DNA of 64,000 nt from the NCBI GenBank assembly GCA_947259995.1, contig CAMYOK010000002.1, positions 474,881 through 538,880 on the forward strand, written 5' to 3'. The stretch is from an uncultured Pseudomonadales bacterium. GTDB lineage: Bacteria; Pseudomonadota; Gammaproteobacteria; Pseudomonadales; Pseudohongiellaceae. The translations under genes were made by a program, and so were the position numbers. Below are positions 28,438-37,389 of the stretch, piece after piece. How positions within the stretch are numbered: the first letter of the stretch is position 1; every line of letters starts with the position of its first letter. The notes under the pieces were generated by a model, which was not told the origin of the DNA, searched no databases, and saw nothing but the letters and a program-made list of their open reading frames with translations.

Positions 28438-29146
28438 GCGCAGTCCCTGCAGAGATTGCCTCGGCGACCACATCAACATTGCTTTCATCGCTCACTATTT
28501 CACCTGCGACTAGGCGAATGGTGCGATGGCACTTGCGAGCGAGACGCTCATCGTGGGTGACTAGAACCAGCGTCGTGGAATATTCTTTGTTGAGTGAGAA
28601 CAGCAGCTCAATGATCTTTGCTCCCGTCGCGCTATCGAGATTACCTGTGGGCTCATCGGCGAAAAGAATTTGCGCTTCAGAGGCAAAGGCCCGCGCGATG
28701 GCAACGCGCTGCTGCTCGCCACCAGATAGTTGGTTAGGATAATGATGCCGGCGCTCTCCAAGCCCTACTCGATCTAGCAGCTGACTCGCTTTTTCACGAG
28801 CATTGCGATCGTTCTTCAATTCTATGGGAAGCATGACATTTTCGAGTGCGGTGAGGCTTGGCAATAATTGAAAGGATTGAAACACAAACCCAACCAATTG
28901 CCCGCGCAGCACCGCACGCTGCTCTTCATCGAGCTCGGAAAGGCGCTGTTCATTAAGTATCACCTCTCCGGAGCTTGCAGCATCCAAGCCGGCCATAAGC
29001 CCTAACAGAGTAGATTTACCGGAACCTGAAGCCCCAACTATCGCAACAGTCTCAGCATCATTGACCGTCAGGGAGACCCCCTTCAAGATCACGAGCTCAC
29101 CCTCACTGGTATCTACACGTTTAATTAGGTTTTCAATTGTAATCAT
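28427..29146 (-). CDS. ybbA: ABC transporter ATP-binding protein (YbbA-like)
   Basis: 239-residue ATPase of the LolD/MacB group. Walker A GASGSGKST is at 38-46, the Q-loop is in FVFQSFQLLPSLTALENV, the signature is LSGGEQQRVAIARA, Walker B is ILFADEPTGNLD, and the switch histidine is in VTHD. It drives the YbbP-like permease, whose gene overlaps its 3' end. It is divergent from tesA, the same arrangement as in E. coli and many gammaproteobacteria. Confidence 0.95.
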   Translation of the reverse strand: MITIENLIKRVDTSEGELVILKGVSLTVNDAETVAIVGASGSGKSTLLGLMAGLDAASSGEVILNEQRLSELDEEQRAVLRGQLVGFVFQSFQLLPSLTALENVMLPIELKNDRNAREKASQLLDRVGLGERRHHYPNQLSGGEQQRVAIARAFASEAQILFADEPTGNLDSATGAKIIELLFSLNKEYSTTLVLVTHDERLARKCHRTIRLVAGEIVSDESNVDVVAEAISAGTAHDD

Positions 29147-29254
29147 AAAAGCTAGCCTTGCTCTGCTGGTGCGAAATGTAATCTTTCTATGCGTTTCAAA
29201 CGTAACTACTCATACGCTATTTGGGGTGCTTTCGGTTCATTAGCAAACTGCCAC

Positions 29255-29270
29255 TGACACCAAAGTGTCA
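29255..29270. promoter_or_regulatory. Inverted repeat TGACAC-N4-GTGTCA, possible operator
   Basis: A perfect 6-bp inverted repeat with a four-base spacer lies in the 268-base region shared by the divergent ybbAP and tesA genes, 108 bases upstream of the ybbA start. It has the shape of a dimeric regulator site. No regulator is suggested by the sequence. Confidence 0.35.
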
Positions 29271-29351
29271 ATTAAGACCGCGACTTTAGCCCAAACCTGA
29301 CCACATAGTCGAACGTTTCACCCGAGGGAGGCTACAAGCGACCGCAAGCCA

Positions 29352-29380
29352 TTGAATATGCAATTTGGAAACATTACATT
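29352..29380 (+). promoter_or_regulatory. Candidate sigma70 promoter of tesA
   Basis: TTGAAT (29352-29357) and TACATT (29375-29380) are separated by 17 bases, 35 bases before the tesA start. The -35 matches consensus at four positions and the -10 at four. No competing better pair was seen in this gap. Confidence 0.45.
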
Positions 29381-29414
29381 GATAAGGAACAATACAGAGG
29401 CAATATAGTCATTC

Positions 29415-30071
29415 ATGAGTCATAAATACCAAGAACATCGCCTGTGGCATGCCTTCGCGCTCGTCATCGCTATCAGCTTTTTAACCCTTGGCGTGCAGGC
29501 GCAAGAAACCACGCCTAAAATTGTCGTCTTTGGCGACAGCCTAAGTGCGGCCTATAGAATCCCAGTTGAAGAAGGCTGGGTAAACTTGCTCGCCACGCGC
29601 ATTGCACAGAAAGGCTTTAACTACACAGTGGTCAACGCCAGCGTTAGTGGCGAGACAACTGATGGCGGCTTGTCTCGCTTGCCCGCAACATTGGCCACAC
29701 ACACACCAGAGATAGTCATTCTAGAGCTTGGTGGGAACGATGGTCTGCGCGGATTACCGGTCAGCAATATTAAACGTAATCTTGAAGAAATGGTGCGGAT
29801 GAGCCAAGAGGCAGGCGCGACAGTATTATTGGCAGGGATACAGATCCCCCCTAATTACGGACCGCGTTACACCGAACCATTCACAAGTCAGTTTGAAGAA
29901 ATTGCGAGCGCTATGTCGTTGCCATTTGTCCCCTTTCTCATCGATGGTATCGCGCAGAACCCAGAGTTAATGCAGGGGGACGGGATTCACCCGGTGGCAG
30001 AGGCTCAGTCGATGGTATTGGACAATGTCTGGCCGGTACTTGCTGACTTGCTAGAGGACCCTCAGTCTTAA
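29415..30071 (+). CDS. tesA: Periplasmic multifunctional acyl-CoA thioesterase / lysophospholipase TesA
   Basis: 218-residue SGNH hydrolase with a signal peptide (about 1-29, ending GVQAQ). Block I GDSLS has the nucleophile S42, block III GGND has N108, and block V DGIHP has D189 and H192. The family (E. coli TesA, Pseudomonas EstA-like arylesterases) hydrolyses acyl-CoA, lysophospholipids and aryl esters in the periplasm. It is divergent from ybbAP. A perfect hairpin follows the stop. Confidence 0.95.
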   Translation: MSHKYQEHRLWHAFALVIAISFLTLGVQAQETTPKIVVFGDSLSAAYRIPVEEGWVNLLATRIAQKGFNYTVVNASVSGETTDGGLSRLPATLATHTPEIVILELGGNDGLRGLPVSNIKRNLEEMVRMSQEAGATVLLAGIQIPPNYGPRYTEPFTSQFEEIASAMSLPFVPFLIDGIAQNPELMQGDGIHPVAEAQSMVLDNVWPVLADLLEDPQS

Positions 30072-30075
30072 AAAA

Positions 30076-30103
30076 ACCTGCTGCAACTGTTACTGCAGCA
30101 GGT
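30076..30103 (-). terminator. Strong terminator of the 30.1-30.7 kb minus-strand gene
   Basis: The arms 30076-30085 and 30094-30103 form a perfect 10-bp stem (ACCTGCTGCA) with an 8-base loop. On the minus strand it is followed by TTTTTT, so it serves the minus-strand secreted-protein gene. It also lies right after the tesA stop and may act in both directions. Confidence 0.85.
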
Positions 30104-30115
30104 CAAACTCTCCCA

Positions 30116-30727
30116 TTACTTATAGTGATTGCGACGACCCCGGTCTGCATTTCGATGCCGATCGTGTGAGTCGTGTCGGCTGCGATTATGACTTCTTGCT
30201 CTATCGCGATCATGGTTTCGATTGCCCAGCGCGCGATGCTGTAACCCGAACGGCTCATAGCGACGCGATGGTGAAGACTGATAAATGATGACTCTCTCAG
30301 GCGCACGCGCTCGATGGCTATAGGCATTGGAGTAAGAAATAAAACTTGTGCTCAATCCGAAATACAGCGTATTCAAACTACTGTAGTGTCGATGCAGATG
30401 GTTATAGCGTGACCCCAAGTGCGTGCGTTTATAGCGCCTTTCGAAGCTAGAATAATGAGTTGTTAGCTCACGGTACCGTGCTTGCACATAGCGATGCTCG
30501 TGCTGACGGTCCACGGCGTCTCTAAAGCGCTCCGCCTGCCGCGCAAGTTGTTCCGCTTCTCGTTGCAAGCTGCGGTGTTGCCCGGAATGACGAAGCTCGC
30601 TAGCTATTTTGTGGCTCATGGCCTCGAGCTCATAAGCTTGGCGCGCCATATAGGTATTCGACGCACTCACCTGCGCCGCACACAACGCAAACCCTAAGAA
30701 TAGGACGATACTGCCGAAGTTCTTCAT
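30116..30727 (-). CDS. Secreted basic Arg/His/Tyr-rich protein of unknown function
   Basis: 203 residues. A signal peptide is clear (about 1-22, ALCAAQVSA). Residues 24-125 are predicted helical and coiled-coil-like, with repeated LARQAERF / REL / SSFERRY spacing and many Tyr, His and Arg. The last 40 residues are an unusual low-complexity tail of Arg, His, Asp and Ser (HDRDRARSHNRSRHDSHDRH in part). I recognise no family. The composition suggests binding to a polyanion or metal, but that is speculation. Own terminator, own leader with a 7-bp inverted repeat. Confidence 0.7.
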   Translation of the reverse strand: MKNFGSIVLFLGFALCAAQVSASNTYMARQAYELEAMSHKIASELRHSGQHRSLQREAEQLARQAERFRDAVDRQHEHRYVQARYRELTTHYSSFERRYKRTHLGSRYNHLHRHYSSLNTLYFGLSTSFISYSNAYSHRARAPERVIIYQSSPSRRYEPFGLQHRALGNRNHDRDRARSHNRSRHDSHDRHRNADRGRRNHYK

Positions 30728-30745
30728 AGTGAAACTCCCTTAGAA

Positions 30746-30766
30746 TGCCCTGTCTTTAAGGGCATT
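30746..30766. repeat. 7-bp inverted repeat in the leader of the basic secreted protein gene
   Basis: ATGCCCT (30746-30752) and AGGGCAT (30760-30766) are perfect inverted repeats with a 7-base loop, 19 bases upstream of the minus-strand ATG. It could be an operator or a leader hairpin. No T tract follows. Confidence 0.35.
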
Positions 30767-30853
30767 GCTCTGCACTAGAGGCTTTATTGCCTTCTAAGTA
30801 ACAGTCTAAGGAGTGCAACTTAACTTTAACTGAATAAACCGTCGATCGAAGCT

Positions 30854-31582
30854 TTACTCACCTGTGATCGCTAAATACTGTCGAATCACTGCTTCCAAGC
30901 CTTGCTCTAAAGACTCAACAATCAAGGCATGCCCGATGGATACTTCTGCCACCCCAGCGATCTGCAGGAAGCGCTCAAGATTATGAAGGTCTAAGTCGTG
31001 CCCAGCATTAACCCCAATCTGCAAGGCGAGCGCGCGCTCGGCAGTCGCTCGATAAGCCTGCCAAACAGGCTCTTGCTCAGGGGTAGCAAAAGCGCTGGCA
31101 TAGGCCTCGGTATAGAGCTCGATACGATCGGCCCCTAGAGTCACTACCGCATCAAGCAATGCGGGCTCAGGGTCTAGAAATAAACTGCTGCGCACCCCGA
31201 TGTCGCGCAGTCCTTGCAAGACCGGTGTCAACACATCGGCCGTATTGAGCACATCCCAACCATGATCCGAAGTCAATTGGTCCGGCGCATCAGGCACTAG
31301 CGTGCACTGCGCAGGTCGCACACGCTCAATGAGCTCCAAAAACTCCGGCGACGGATATCCCTCAATATTGAACTCGACGCCTGGGTAGTCTTGCAATAAG
31401 TCAGTGATTTGTACAACATCTTGTCTTGTGACATGACGCTCATCTTGCCTTGGATGTACAGTAATGCCTTTCACACCTAGCGCCAAAATTTTGCGAATAA
31501 ACGCAAGCAAATCTGGATAATTGCGACCCCGAGAATTTCTCAACAAAGCGATTTTATTAACGTTCACACTTAATACTGTCAT
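30854..31582 (-). CDS. pdxJ: Pyridoxine 5'-phosphate synthase
   Basis: 242-residue TIM-barrel enzyme that condenses 1-deoxyxylulose 5-phosphate with 3-amino-2-oxopropyl phosphate to pyridoxine 5'-phosphate. Seen: NVNKIALLRNSRG, GITVHPRQDERH, EFNIEGYPSPEFL, CTLVPD, RSSLFLDPEP, ELYTEAYA, GVNAGHDLDLHNL and VSIGHALIVESL, all family hallmarks. It is the last gene of a bcp / alpha-beta hydrolase / pdxJ run, 27 bases after the hydrolase. Together with pdxH it covers the end of the DXP-dependent vitamin B6 route. Confidence 0.97.
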   Translation of the reverse strand: MTVLSVNVNKIALLRNSRGRNYPDLLAFIRKILALGVKGITVHPRQDERHVTRQDVVQITDLLQDYPGVEFNIEGYPSPEFLELIERVRPAQCTLVPDAPDQLTSDHGWDVLNTADVLTPVLQGLRDIGVRSSLFLDPEPALLDAVVTLGADRIELYTEAYASAFATPEQEPVWQAYRATAERALALQIGVNAGHDLDLHNLERFLQIAGVAEVSIGHALIVESLEQGLEAVIRQYLAITGE

Positions 31583-31609
31583 GTCGCTCCTATCAGCGTT
31601 TAGCTTAAA

Positions 31610-32404
31610 TTAATCTTCGAGATCGAGTTCTGAGCTAGGGGCCAAAAAGCCATGCACAATGCGATAAAAAGTCTGCGGTTTTTCTGCATGCAGCCAATGC
31701 CCTGTGTGCATAATGACCTTAATGTTCGCGCTGGGAAAACGCTCAAGAATGACATCGCGGTGCTTCTCTTTGATGTAGTTAGACAGGTCCCCTTTGACGA
31801 ACAGGGTCGGCCCCGAAAACACACCTTCGCTAGGGGGCTTTTCGCGCAGGCGATCATAGTTAGCTTGCAGCACCGGCAAGTTGATTCGCCACACAAAGCC
31901 TTCGCCGTCCGGATTTCTGACGAGATTGGTCAGTAAAAACTGGCGTACCAACTCATCTGACTCGAACTCTGCCAAGACTTCATCGGCTTCATTGCGCGTT
32001 CGTACACTTGCCAGATCAATCGCCTGCAAACCATCGAGAATACTATCGTGTTGCCCACGATATTGTACTGGCGCGATATCCGCGACGACGAGACTCATGA
32101 CGCGATCCGGAGCGCTCAGTGCGACTTGCATCGCCGTTTTACCCCCCATCGAATGCCCTAGCAAGTGGCAACGCTCGATGCCATGATCATCCATGAACTC
32201 AACAACGTCCTGAGCCATGCTCGCATAATCCATAATATCGCTGTGAGGAGACCCCCCATGATTACGAAGGTCCAAACCATAGACAGCAAAATCTTTGGCG
32301 AACTGCCGGCTTTGCCCGCCCCAATTGCCTAGACTACCAAAGAGCCCATGGAGGATGAGAAGTGGCTCGCCCTCAGTGGAGTATTGCCGGAAGTTAAGCT
32401 TCAT
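31610..32404 (-). CDS. YbfF-like alpha/beta hydrolase esterase
   Basis: 264 residues. The oxyanion region LLILHGLFGSLGNW, the nucleophile elbow GHSMGGKTAMQ and the late histidine in HTGHWLHAEKP form the catalytic set of E. coli YbfF-type esterases. The acid residue is probably the aspartate near FVKGDLSNY. No signal peptide, so cytoplasmic. Members cleave short-chain and acyl-CoA esters. It starts five bases after the bcp stop, hence the same operon. Confidence 0.93.
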   Translation of the reverse strand: MKLNFRQYSTEGEPLLILHGLFGSLGNWGGQSRQFAKDFAVYGLDLRNHGGSPHSDIMDYASMAQDVVEFMDDHGIERCHLLGHSMGGKTAMQVALSAPDRVMSLVVADIAPVQYRGQHDSILDGLQAIDLASVRTRNEADEVLAEFESDELVRQFLLTNLVRNPDGEGFVWRINLPVLQANYDRLREKPPSEGVFSGPTLFVKGDLSNYIKEKHRDVILERFPSANIKVIMHTGHWLHAEKPQTFYRIVHGFLAPSSELDLED

Positions 32405-32409
32405 AGCGT

Positions 32410-32883
32410 TTAGATCCCGTCTCGAAGTATCGCAAGCACATCTTCATGGTGAGTCTTGGTTTTTACTTTATCCATGATGTGCGTTAGGCGCCCCTCTTTG
32501 TTGACGAGGAAGCTTGTCCGTACAATTCCCATGAACTCGCGACCCATGAATTTTTTCAAATCCCAAACGCCGTATTTTTCGGCAATCGCATGATCCTCAT
32601 CGGATAACAAGGTGAAGTTCAGCGCATCTCGTTCGGCAAATTTTTTCAGGCGTGCTACTGGATCAGGGCTAATGGCTAGAACGACTGTATCGAGTTCTTG
32701 CAGTTCTGCTTTCTCATCGCGCAGGCTACATGCTTGCACCGTGCACCCTGGTGTCATCGCCTTTGGGTAGAAGTACACAAGCACATTGTGCTTACCGCGA
32801 AACTGTTTCAGGCTCACCTTGTCACCGTTCTGATCTAAGAGTGAGAAAACTGGGGCTAAATTGCCAATTTTAGGGTGTGACAT
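32410..32883 (-). CDS. bcp: Thioredoxin-dependent thiol peroxidase Bcp (PrxQ)
   Basis: 157 residues. Peroxidatic and resolving cysteines are spaced by four residues in TPGCTVQACSLRD, the two-cysteine PrxQ/Bcp pattern. KAMTPGCT deviates slightly from the usual KD/KxxTPGCT start. It reduces H2O2 and organic peroxides using thioredoxin. First gene of the bcp / hydrolase / pdxJ run and divergent from cobB across 131 bases. Confidence 0.95.
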   Translation of the reverse strand: MSHPKIGNLAPVFSLLDQNGDKVSLKQFRGKHNVLVYFYPKAMTPGCTVQACSLRDEKAELQELDTVVLAISPDPVARLKKFAERDALNFTLLSDEDHAIAEKYGVWDLKKFMGREFMGIVRTSFLVNKEGRLTHIMDKVKTKTHHEDVLAILRDGI

Positions 32884-33014
32884 GTTCAGACTCCTTGCTG
32901 CATTGGAGAAAATTAGGAGCTCATTATACTCACGCTAAGCAGCCCGCGTCTTGCTGCAAAACGGGGCCTTTTCACTATGGCAATGCACTATCGGCTTCGT
33001 GCTAGAATCAAGCC

Positions 33015-33725
33015 ATGACTCGTCCCATAAAATCCATCGTTGTCCTCACAGGTGCAGGCATTTCTGCGGAGTCCGGCATCAATACCTTTCGGGCAAGCGA
33101 TGGGCTGTGGGAGAACCACTCAATTGATGATGTCGCCACGCCAGAGGGCTTCGCTCGGAACCCACAACTCGTGCATCATTTTTACAATAGGCGCCGGCAA
33201 CAGCTGTTAAACCCGAGCGTGCAACCCAACCCAGCACACATGGCACTCGCTCGACTCGAACGCGAGTTTCCCGGAAATGTACTTTTGGTGACGCAGAATG
33301 TCGACAATCTGCACGAGCGCGCAGGCAGTCAGAACCTCATTCATATGCACGGGGAATTGATGAAAATGCGCTGTGAGTGCACCCAATTGATTTTCGCTAG
33401 CAGCATCGAGCTGAGCTTCGATAATCTTTGCCGTTGCTGCCAAGAGCCAGGCAATCTGCGCCCACATATTGTTTGGTTTGGCGAGATGCCATTGCAAATG
33501 CATGAAATCACGCAGGCACTAGAGAGCTGTGATCTATTCTTATCGATCGGCACCTCTGGCAATGTCTACCCTGCCGCGAACTTTTATCACAGCGCAAAAA
33601 GTCATGGTGCTCAAACCGTAGAGCTGAATCTTGAACACACCCATTCCGATTTCGATGAGCACATTTACGGTGCCGCTTCGAGCATTGTCCCAGCGTACGT
33701 AGAAGGCTTACTGCGCAGCGCTTAG
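33015..33725 (+). CDS. cobB: NAD-dependent protein deacylase (sirtuin), CobB-like
   Basis: 236-residue sirtuin. GAGIS (13-17), [11 protein letters not shown] with QNVD at 94-97, catalytic H112 (HMHGEL) and the zinc cysteines C120, C139, C141 and C142 mirror E. coli CobB. Y57 and R60 (YNRR) match the Tyr/Arg pair that lets class III sirtuins accept succinyl groups, so both deacetylation and desuccinylation are possible. Short form without an N-terminal extension. The stop interlocks with that of the convergent thioesterase. Confidence 0.95.
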   Translation: MTRPIKSIVVLTGAGISAESGINTFRASDGLWENHSIDDVATPEGFARNPQLVHHFYNRRRQQLLNPSVQPNPAHMALARLEREFPGNVLLVTQNVDNLHERAGSQNLIHMHGELMKMRCECTQLIFASSIELSFDNLCRCCQEPGNLRPHIVWFGEMPLQMHEITQALESCDLFLSIGTSGNVYPAANFYHSAKSHGAQTVELNLEHTHSDFDEHIYGAASSIVPAYVEGLLRSA

Positions 33726-34117
33726 AGCATGAGCAAACGCTGAAGCACCTCAGGAAAACAGGGTTTGCCTCGCTCATCGACAGCGGCGACGGTAAAGCGT
33801 GCTTTCATCACAACAACCCCTTCCGGCTGCAGCGTAATGACTTGCGTAAACCCCATGCGCAGACGCGAAATTCGATCGGTCATCACGCTGACACTAAATT
33901 GATCCCCGGGCCGCAAGGAGCGCAAATAGTCTAGCTCAGCCTTAATCACCATCACATGAATACCACTGGCTGTAAGCTCGGCAAAATCGACATCGCGGGT
34001 CTTCAAAAACTCATGGCGCGCGTGCTCGAGATAATTTTGATACACCGCGTTGTTAACGATGCCTTGCAAATCACACTCATAGTCTCGCACGGCCAAATCT
34101 ACTGAGAATTCCTGCAT
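33722..34117 (-). CDS. 4-hydroxybenzoyl-CoA-type hotdog thioesterase
   Basis: The start is put at the ATG at 34117 ([16 protein letters not shown]), preceded by AGAGGACGC; the longer frame is unlikely. The 131-residue protein is a single hotdog domain of the YbgC/4HBT type, with the signature [24 protein letters not shown] (D16 the likely catalytic residue). It hydrolyses acyl-CoA esters in the cytoplasm; chain length unknown. It is divergent from the amidase gene and convergent with cobB. Confidence 0.9.
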   Translation of the reverse strand: MQEFSVDLAVRDYECDLQGIVNNAVYQNYLEHARHEFLKTRDVDFAELTASGIHVMVIKAELDYLRSLRPGDQFSVSVMTDRISRLRMGFTQVITLQPEGVVVMKARFTVAAVDERGKPCFPEVLQRLLML

Positions 34118-34237
34118 TCTAACGCGTCCTCTTAATCTCCAATCAATGCTGACAATCATAGCACCGATGACAGCGAATGCTGGCCACTTTGCCGCAATTT
34201 GCATAGACTCAAAGCTCAAACAAACAGGAAGCTCACT

Positions 34238-35800
34238 ATGACTAAAAGAACGCCCACACGGCGCCTGATGCGCACTAGCGGCCTTGTCTTAAGTGCCACA
34301 CTTCTCAGCCAATGCCAGCTTGGCAAACCATTCGATTTTGACGAAGTCTCGGTAACCGAGTTACAAACAGCAATGGCAGAGAACACGATCACCGCCGTAG
34401 CGATCACCCAGCACTACCTCGATCGAATAGAGGCATTGAACGCAACACTTAACGCCGTGCTCGAAGTGAACCCAGAGGCATTGAGCTTAGCGGCACAGCT
34501 CGATGCTGAACGTGCCGCCGGAACTATACGCTCCCCACTGCACGGGATTCCTGTAGTGTTAAAAGACAATATCGACACAGCCGATTTAATGGCCACTAGC
34601 GCGGGCAGTCTAGCCTTGCTAGATGCTCCCACTCCTGCACGAGATGCCTTTCTTGTCACCCAGCTACGCGATGCAGGGGCCGTCATCCTCGCCAAAACTA
34701 ATCTAAGCGAATGGGCGAATTTTCGTTCCACAAGCGCTTCTAGCGGCTGGTCGGCGCGTGGCGGCCAGACGCGCAATCCCTATGCACTTGATCGCACCGC
34801 CTGTGGTTCTAGCACCGGCTCTGCCGTAGCCGTAGCTGCCAACCTTAGCGTACTTGCAGTGGGCACCGAAACCGATGGTTCTATCGTATGCCCTGCGTCT
34901 CACACTAGCATTGTCGGCTTAAAGCCGACGATTGGCCTAATCTCTCGCAGTGGGATTATTCCGATAGCCCATAGCCAAGATACCGCTGGACCAATGGCGC
35001 GCACGGTCGAGGATGTCGCCATAATGCTCAACGCGATGGTGGCAGCCGACCCTAGTGATGACATCACTACGAATATGCGCACTCGTACACCGCTGGATTA
35101 TACGACGTTCCTGCGCAATGATGCTTTACAGGGCAAACGGATCGGTGTGCAACGGCAACTGTTTGGCAATGATGCCGCGCTAGATAGCCTTATGGAGGCT
35201 CAGCTAGATTTGCTACGCAGCGCCGGAGTCGAGTTAGTCGATATCGAGATCAATCCTCGCAGTAGTTTTTCCAGCGCCGAAACAACCGTTTTGTTATATG
35301 AGTTCAAAAATGACATAAACAATTACCTCTATGAACGCGGTGGCGACTTGCAGTCCTTAGAGGACCTCATTCGTTTCAATGAAGAGCACGCGGCCGAGGA
35401 AATGGCGAACTTTGGTCAAGAGCTATTTTTACAGGCACAGCAAACTCAAGGTTTAGGAGAAGCTGAGTATTTAACAGCACTCGGTTTAAGCAAGGCTTAT
35501 AGCCAATCTAGCATTAACAGCTTAATGCAGGAATTGTCCTTAGATGCGATTCTTGCCCCTAGTAATACCGTAGGGTGGGAAGTCGATCCGCAAGGAGACA
35601 ATACTGAAAATTATGTTGGGAGTTCTAGTTTCGCTGCTGTCTCAGGCTTTCCGAATATTACGGTACCAGCTGGCTATATCGACGGATTCCCCATTGGTAT
35701 TTCATTTATGGGACGAGCCTTCTCCGAACCGACGCTACTAGGCATCTCCTATGCTTACGAGCAAGCCAATAAAGCAAGAAAGCCGCCAATACTCGACTAG
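34238..35800 (+). CDS. Secreted amidase-signature hydrolase
   Basis: The start is at the ATG at 34238, with GGAAG upstream. The 520-residue protein is an amidase-signature enzyme with a complete Ser-cisSer-Lys triad: K109 (VVLKDN), S191 (CGSSTGSA) and S215 (ETDGSI), plus the VGLKPT block. The N-terminus is an export signal. It has a twin-arginine-like TRRLMR stretch and an LLSQC ending at C26 that resembles, but does not exactly fit, a lipobox. It should act in the periplasm on amides such as N-acyl amino acids or peptides. A 12-bp hairpin overlaps its stop. Confidence 0.88.
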   Translation: MTKRTPTRRLMRTSGLVLSATLLSQCQLGKPFDFDEVSVTELQTAMAENTITAVAITQHYLDRIEALNATLNAVLEVNPEALSLAAQLDAERAAGTIRSPLHGIPVVLKDNIDTADLMATSAGSLALLDAPTPARDAFLVTQLRDAGAVILAKTNLSEWANFRSTSASSGWSARGGQTRNPYALDRTACGSSTGSAVAVAANLSVLAVGTETDGSIVCPASHTSIVGLKPTIGLISRSGIIPIAHSQDTAGPMARTVEDVAIMLNAMVAADPSDDITTNMRTRTPLDYTTFLRNDALQGKRIGVQRQLFGNDAALDSLMEAQLDLLRSAGVELVDIEINPRSSFSSAETTVLLYEFKNDINNYLYERGGDLQSLEDLIRFNEEHAAEEMANFGQELFLQAQQTQGLGEAEYLTALGLSKAYSQSSINSLMQELSLDAILAPSNTVGWEVDPQGDNTENYVGSSSFAAVSGFPNITVPAGYIDGFPIGISFMGRAFSEPTLLGISYAYEQANKARKPPILD

Positions 35801-35814
35801 GCTATTGGCGGCTT
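35780..35814. terminator. 12-bp hairpin overlapping the amidase stop codon
   Basis: The arms 35780-35791 and 35803-35814 form a perfect 12-bp stem (AAGCCGCCAATA) with an 11-base loop containing the amidase stop codon. On the minus strand it is followed by a T-rich stretch (TTTCTTGCTTTATT), so it should end the convergent M20 peptidase transcript as well. Confidence 0.7.
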
Positions 35815-35833
35815 GCTTGAGACTACGAGCGGA

Positions 35834-37204
35834 TCAATCGTAGACGACGTCGCGCACGATCGCCTGCATATCACGAATCCCTTGGCGGAAAGCGTCGACA
35901 TTGATACGTTCATCATTACCGTGTACGCCAGTCGGCTCACCACTAATATTAATGATAGGGTCGAAACCATAACTCACGATCCCCTGATCACGGGTGAAAT
36001 GACTATCAGTAAAACCAGTACTAACCGACGGCATTACACGGGAGTTTGGGTACAATTCTTTGGTGACTTTCTCAATTGCCGTGTACAAGCGCGAAGTAGT
36101 CTGCGATACCGCAGGGGTGAACGCCATTATCACTCCAACCTCTACCCCTGCCGGCGCAATTAGCTCAGTTAGCTCGGCAATGAATTGCTCAGCGGGTTTG
36201 TCTGGAAGGATTCGACAGTCTAATTCTGCCCAAGCTTCAGGTGGCACCACGTTGATTTTCGATGAGCCACTAAGGCGAGTCATTGAACAAGTATCACGGG
36301 TGAGTGAATGCAGGCCAGGGTTCATCTCTTGCAACCTAGGTAGGAACTCTGGGTCCTGAATCGCCAGCGACATATTCGCAAATGCCCCCTCCCACTCATC
36401 CCTGCGATCTATTGAGAGGCCTTTAAAATAGGCATCCACAGGTGCGATGATACGCGCAGGGAATGGGTTTTCTCGCATGATTGCCAGCGCATCTACGATG
36501 CGAGTCACAGAGCTCGTCGTTCTAGGAGACGAACCATGACCTGGCTCATCGACAGATGTTAGACGCAACCACACAGGGACTTTTTGTGTAACCTCAACGC
36601 CGAAAACGATGCGATCACTGCCTCGTGCTCGGGCGCCAGCCCCCCCTTCGTTCAATAATAATCCAGCGCCTGCAAAAATTTCGGGACGATTCTCTATCAA
36701 CCAACCTACGCCGAACTCACCACCGGCCTCCTCATCGGCACTCGCGACAAATACCACATCACGATTCAAAGGCCGACCGGAGCGATGCAAGCTCAGAAAT
36801 GCCGCCAGATGGGAGATCCCCGTGCCCTTCATATCGCGAGCTCCGCGCCCTAGTATATAACCATCGCGCAACTCACCCGATAGTGGGTCGGTCGTCCAGT
36901 ATTCCAAGTCAGCGGGGACAACATCGGTATGCTGCAGAAGGACCAAGGCAGGCTCATCCCCTCCCTCTAAGCGCGCCCAAATATTGCCTCTTCCTGGTGC
37001 GCTCTCGGCAGAATCATACGCTATTCCCTCTGCCTCAAAAATTTTCGCATAGAAGTCGACGGCTCGATACTCGTTGCCCGGTGGGTTAATCGTGTCCACT
37101 TGAATAAAGTCTTGCAGCCATTGCACAGCCTCATCCTCTATTCCTTGAGCGTTGATTTGGTTGGAAAAAAGCAGCATGCAGACAATTATCGAAAAGGTTC
37201 GCAT
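35834..37204 (-). CDS. Secreted M20 family metallopeptidase
   Basis: 456 residues with a signal peptide (about 1-20). Zinc ligands and catalytic residues follow the M20 pattern: H92 and D94 (QHTDVVP), bridging D124 (ARDMKG), catalytic E158 with E159 (SADEEAGG), and a late histidine in TGVHGNDE. A dimerisation insert lies about 200-320, with PGHGSSP. Members are carboxypeptidases or aminoacylases. The neighbouring amidase and beta-lactamase-like enzyme are also exported, suggesting shared use of amide-linked substrates. It lies 185 bases downstream of the beta-lactamase gene. Confidence 0.9.
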   Translation of the reverse strand: MRTFSIIVCMLLFSNQINAQGIEDEAVQWLQDFIQVDTINPPGNEYRAVDFYAKIFEAEGIAYDSAESAPGRGNIWARLEGGDEPALVLLQHTDVVPADLEYWTTDPLSGELRDGYILGRGARDMKGTGISHLAAFLSLHRSGRPLNRDVVFVASADEEAGGEFGVGWLIENRPEIFAGAGLLLNEGGAGARARGSDRIVFGVEVTQKVPVWLRLTSVDEPGHGSSPRTTSSVTRIVDALAIMRENPFPARIIAPVDAYFKGLSIDRRDEWEGAFANMSLAIQDPEFLPRLQEMNPGLHSLTRDTCSMTRLSGSSKINVVPPEAWAELDCRILPDKPAEQFIAELTELIAPAGVEVGVIMAFTPAVSQTTSRLYTAIEKVTKELYPNSRVMPSVSTGFTDSHFTRDQGIVSYGFDPIINISGEPTGVHGNDERINVDAFRQGIRDMQAIVRDVVYD

Positions 37205-37389
37205 AGATTCATTTGCTCCTAGTGGCTAGGCAGTGAAGGGTGATAACTGAGAGTTTCCCATCGTGGGGCGAATGTCAATATCGCAAGTGCATTGAACAGA
37301 CGATTGAGACAGGGAAAAGTATAGTGCCATGCTCGCCTCAGAACTGGGCAGCTATGCACTCTCGCGACGCAATGATAGTCTAATGATTC

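Noticed and set aside
34238..34315. Lipoprotein signal in the amidase N-terminus
   Set aside because: LLSQC resembles a lipobox, but glutamine just before the cysteine is unusual; lipidation is therefore not claimed, only export.
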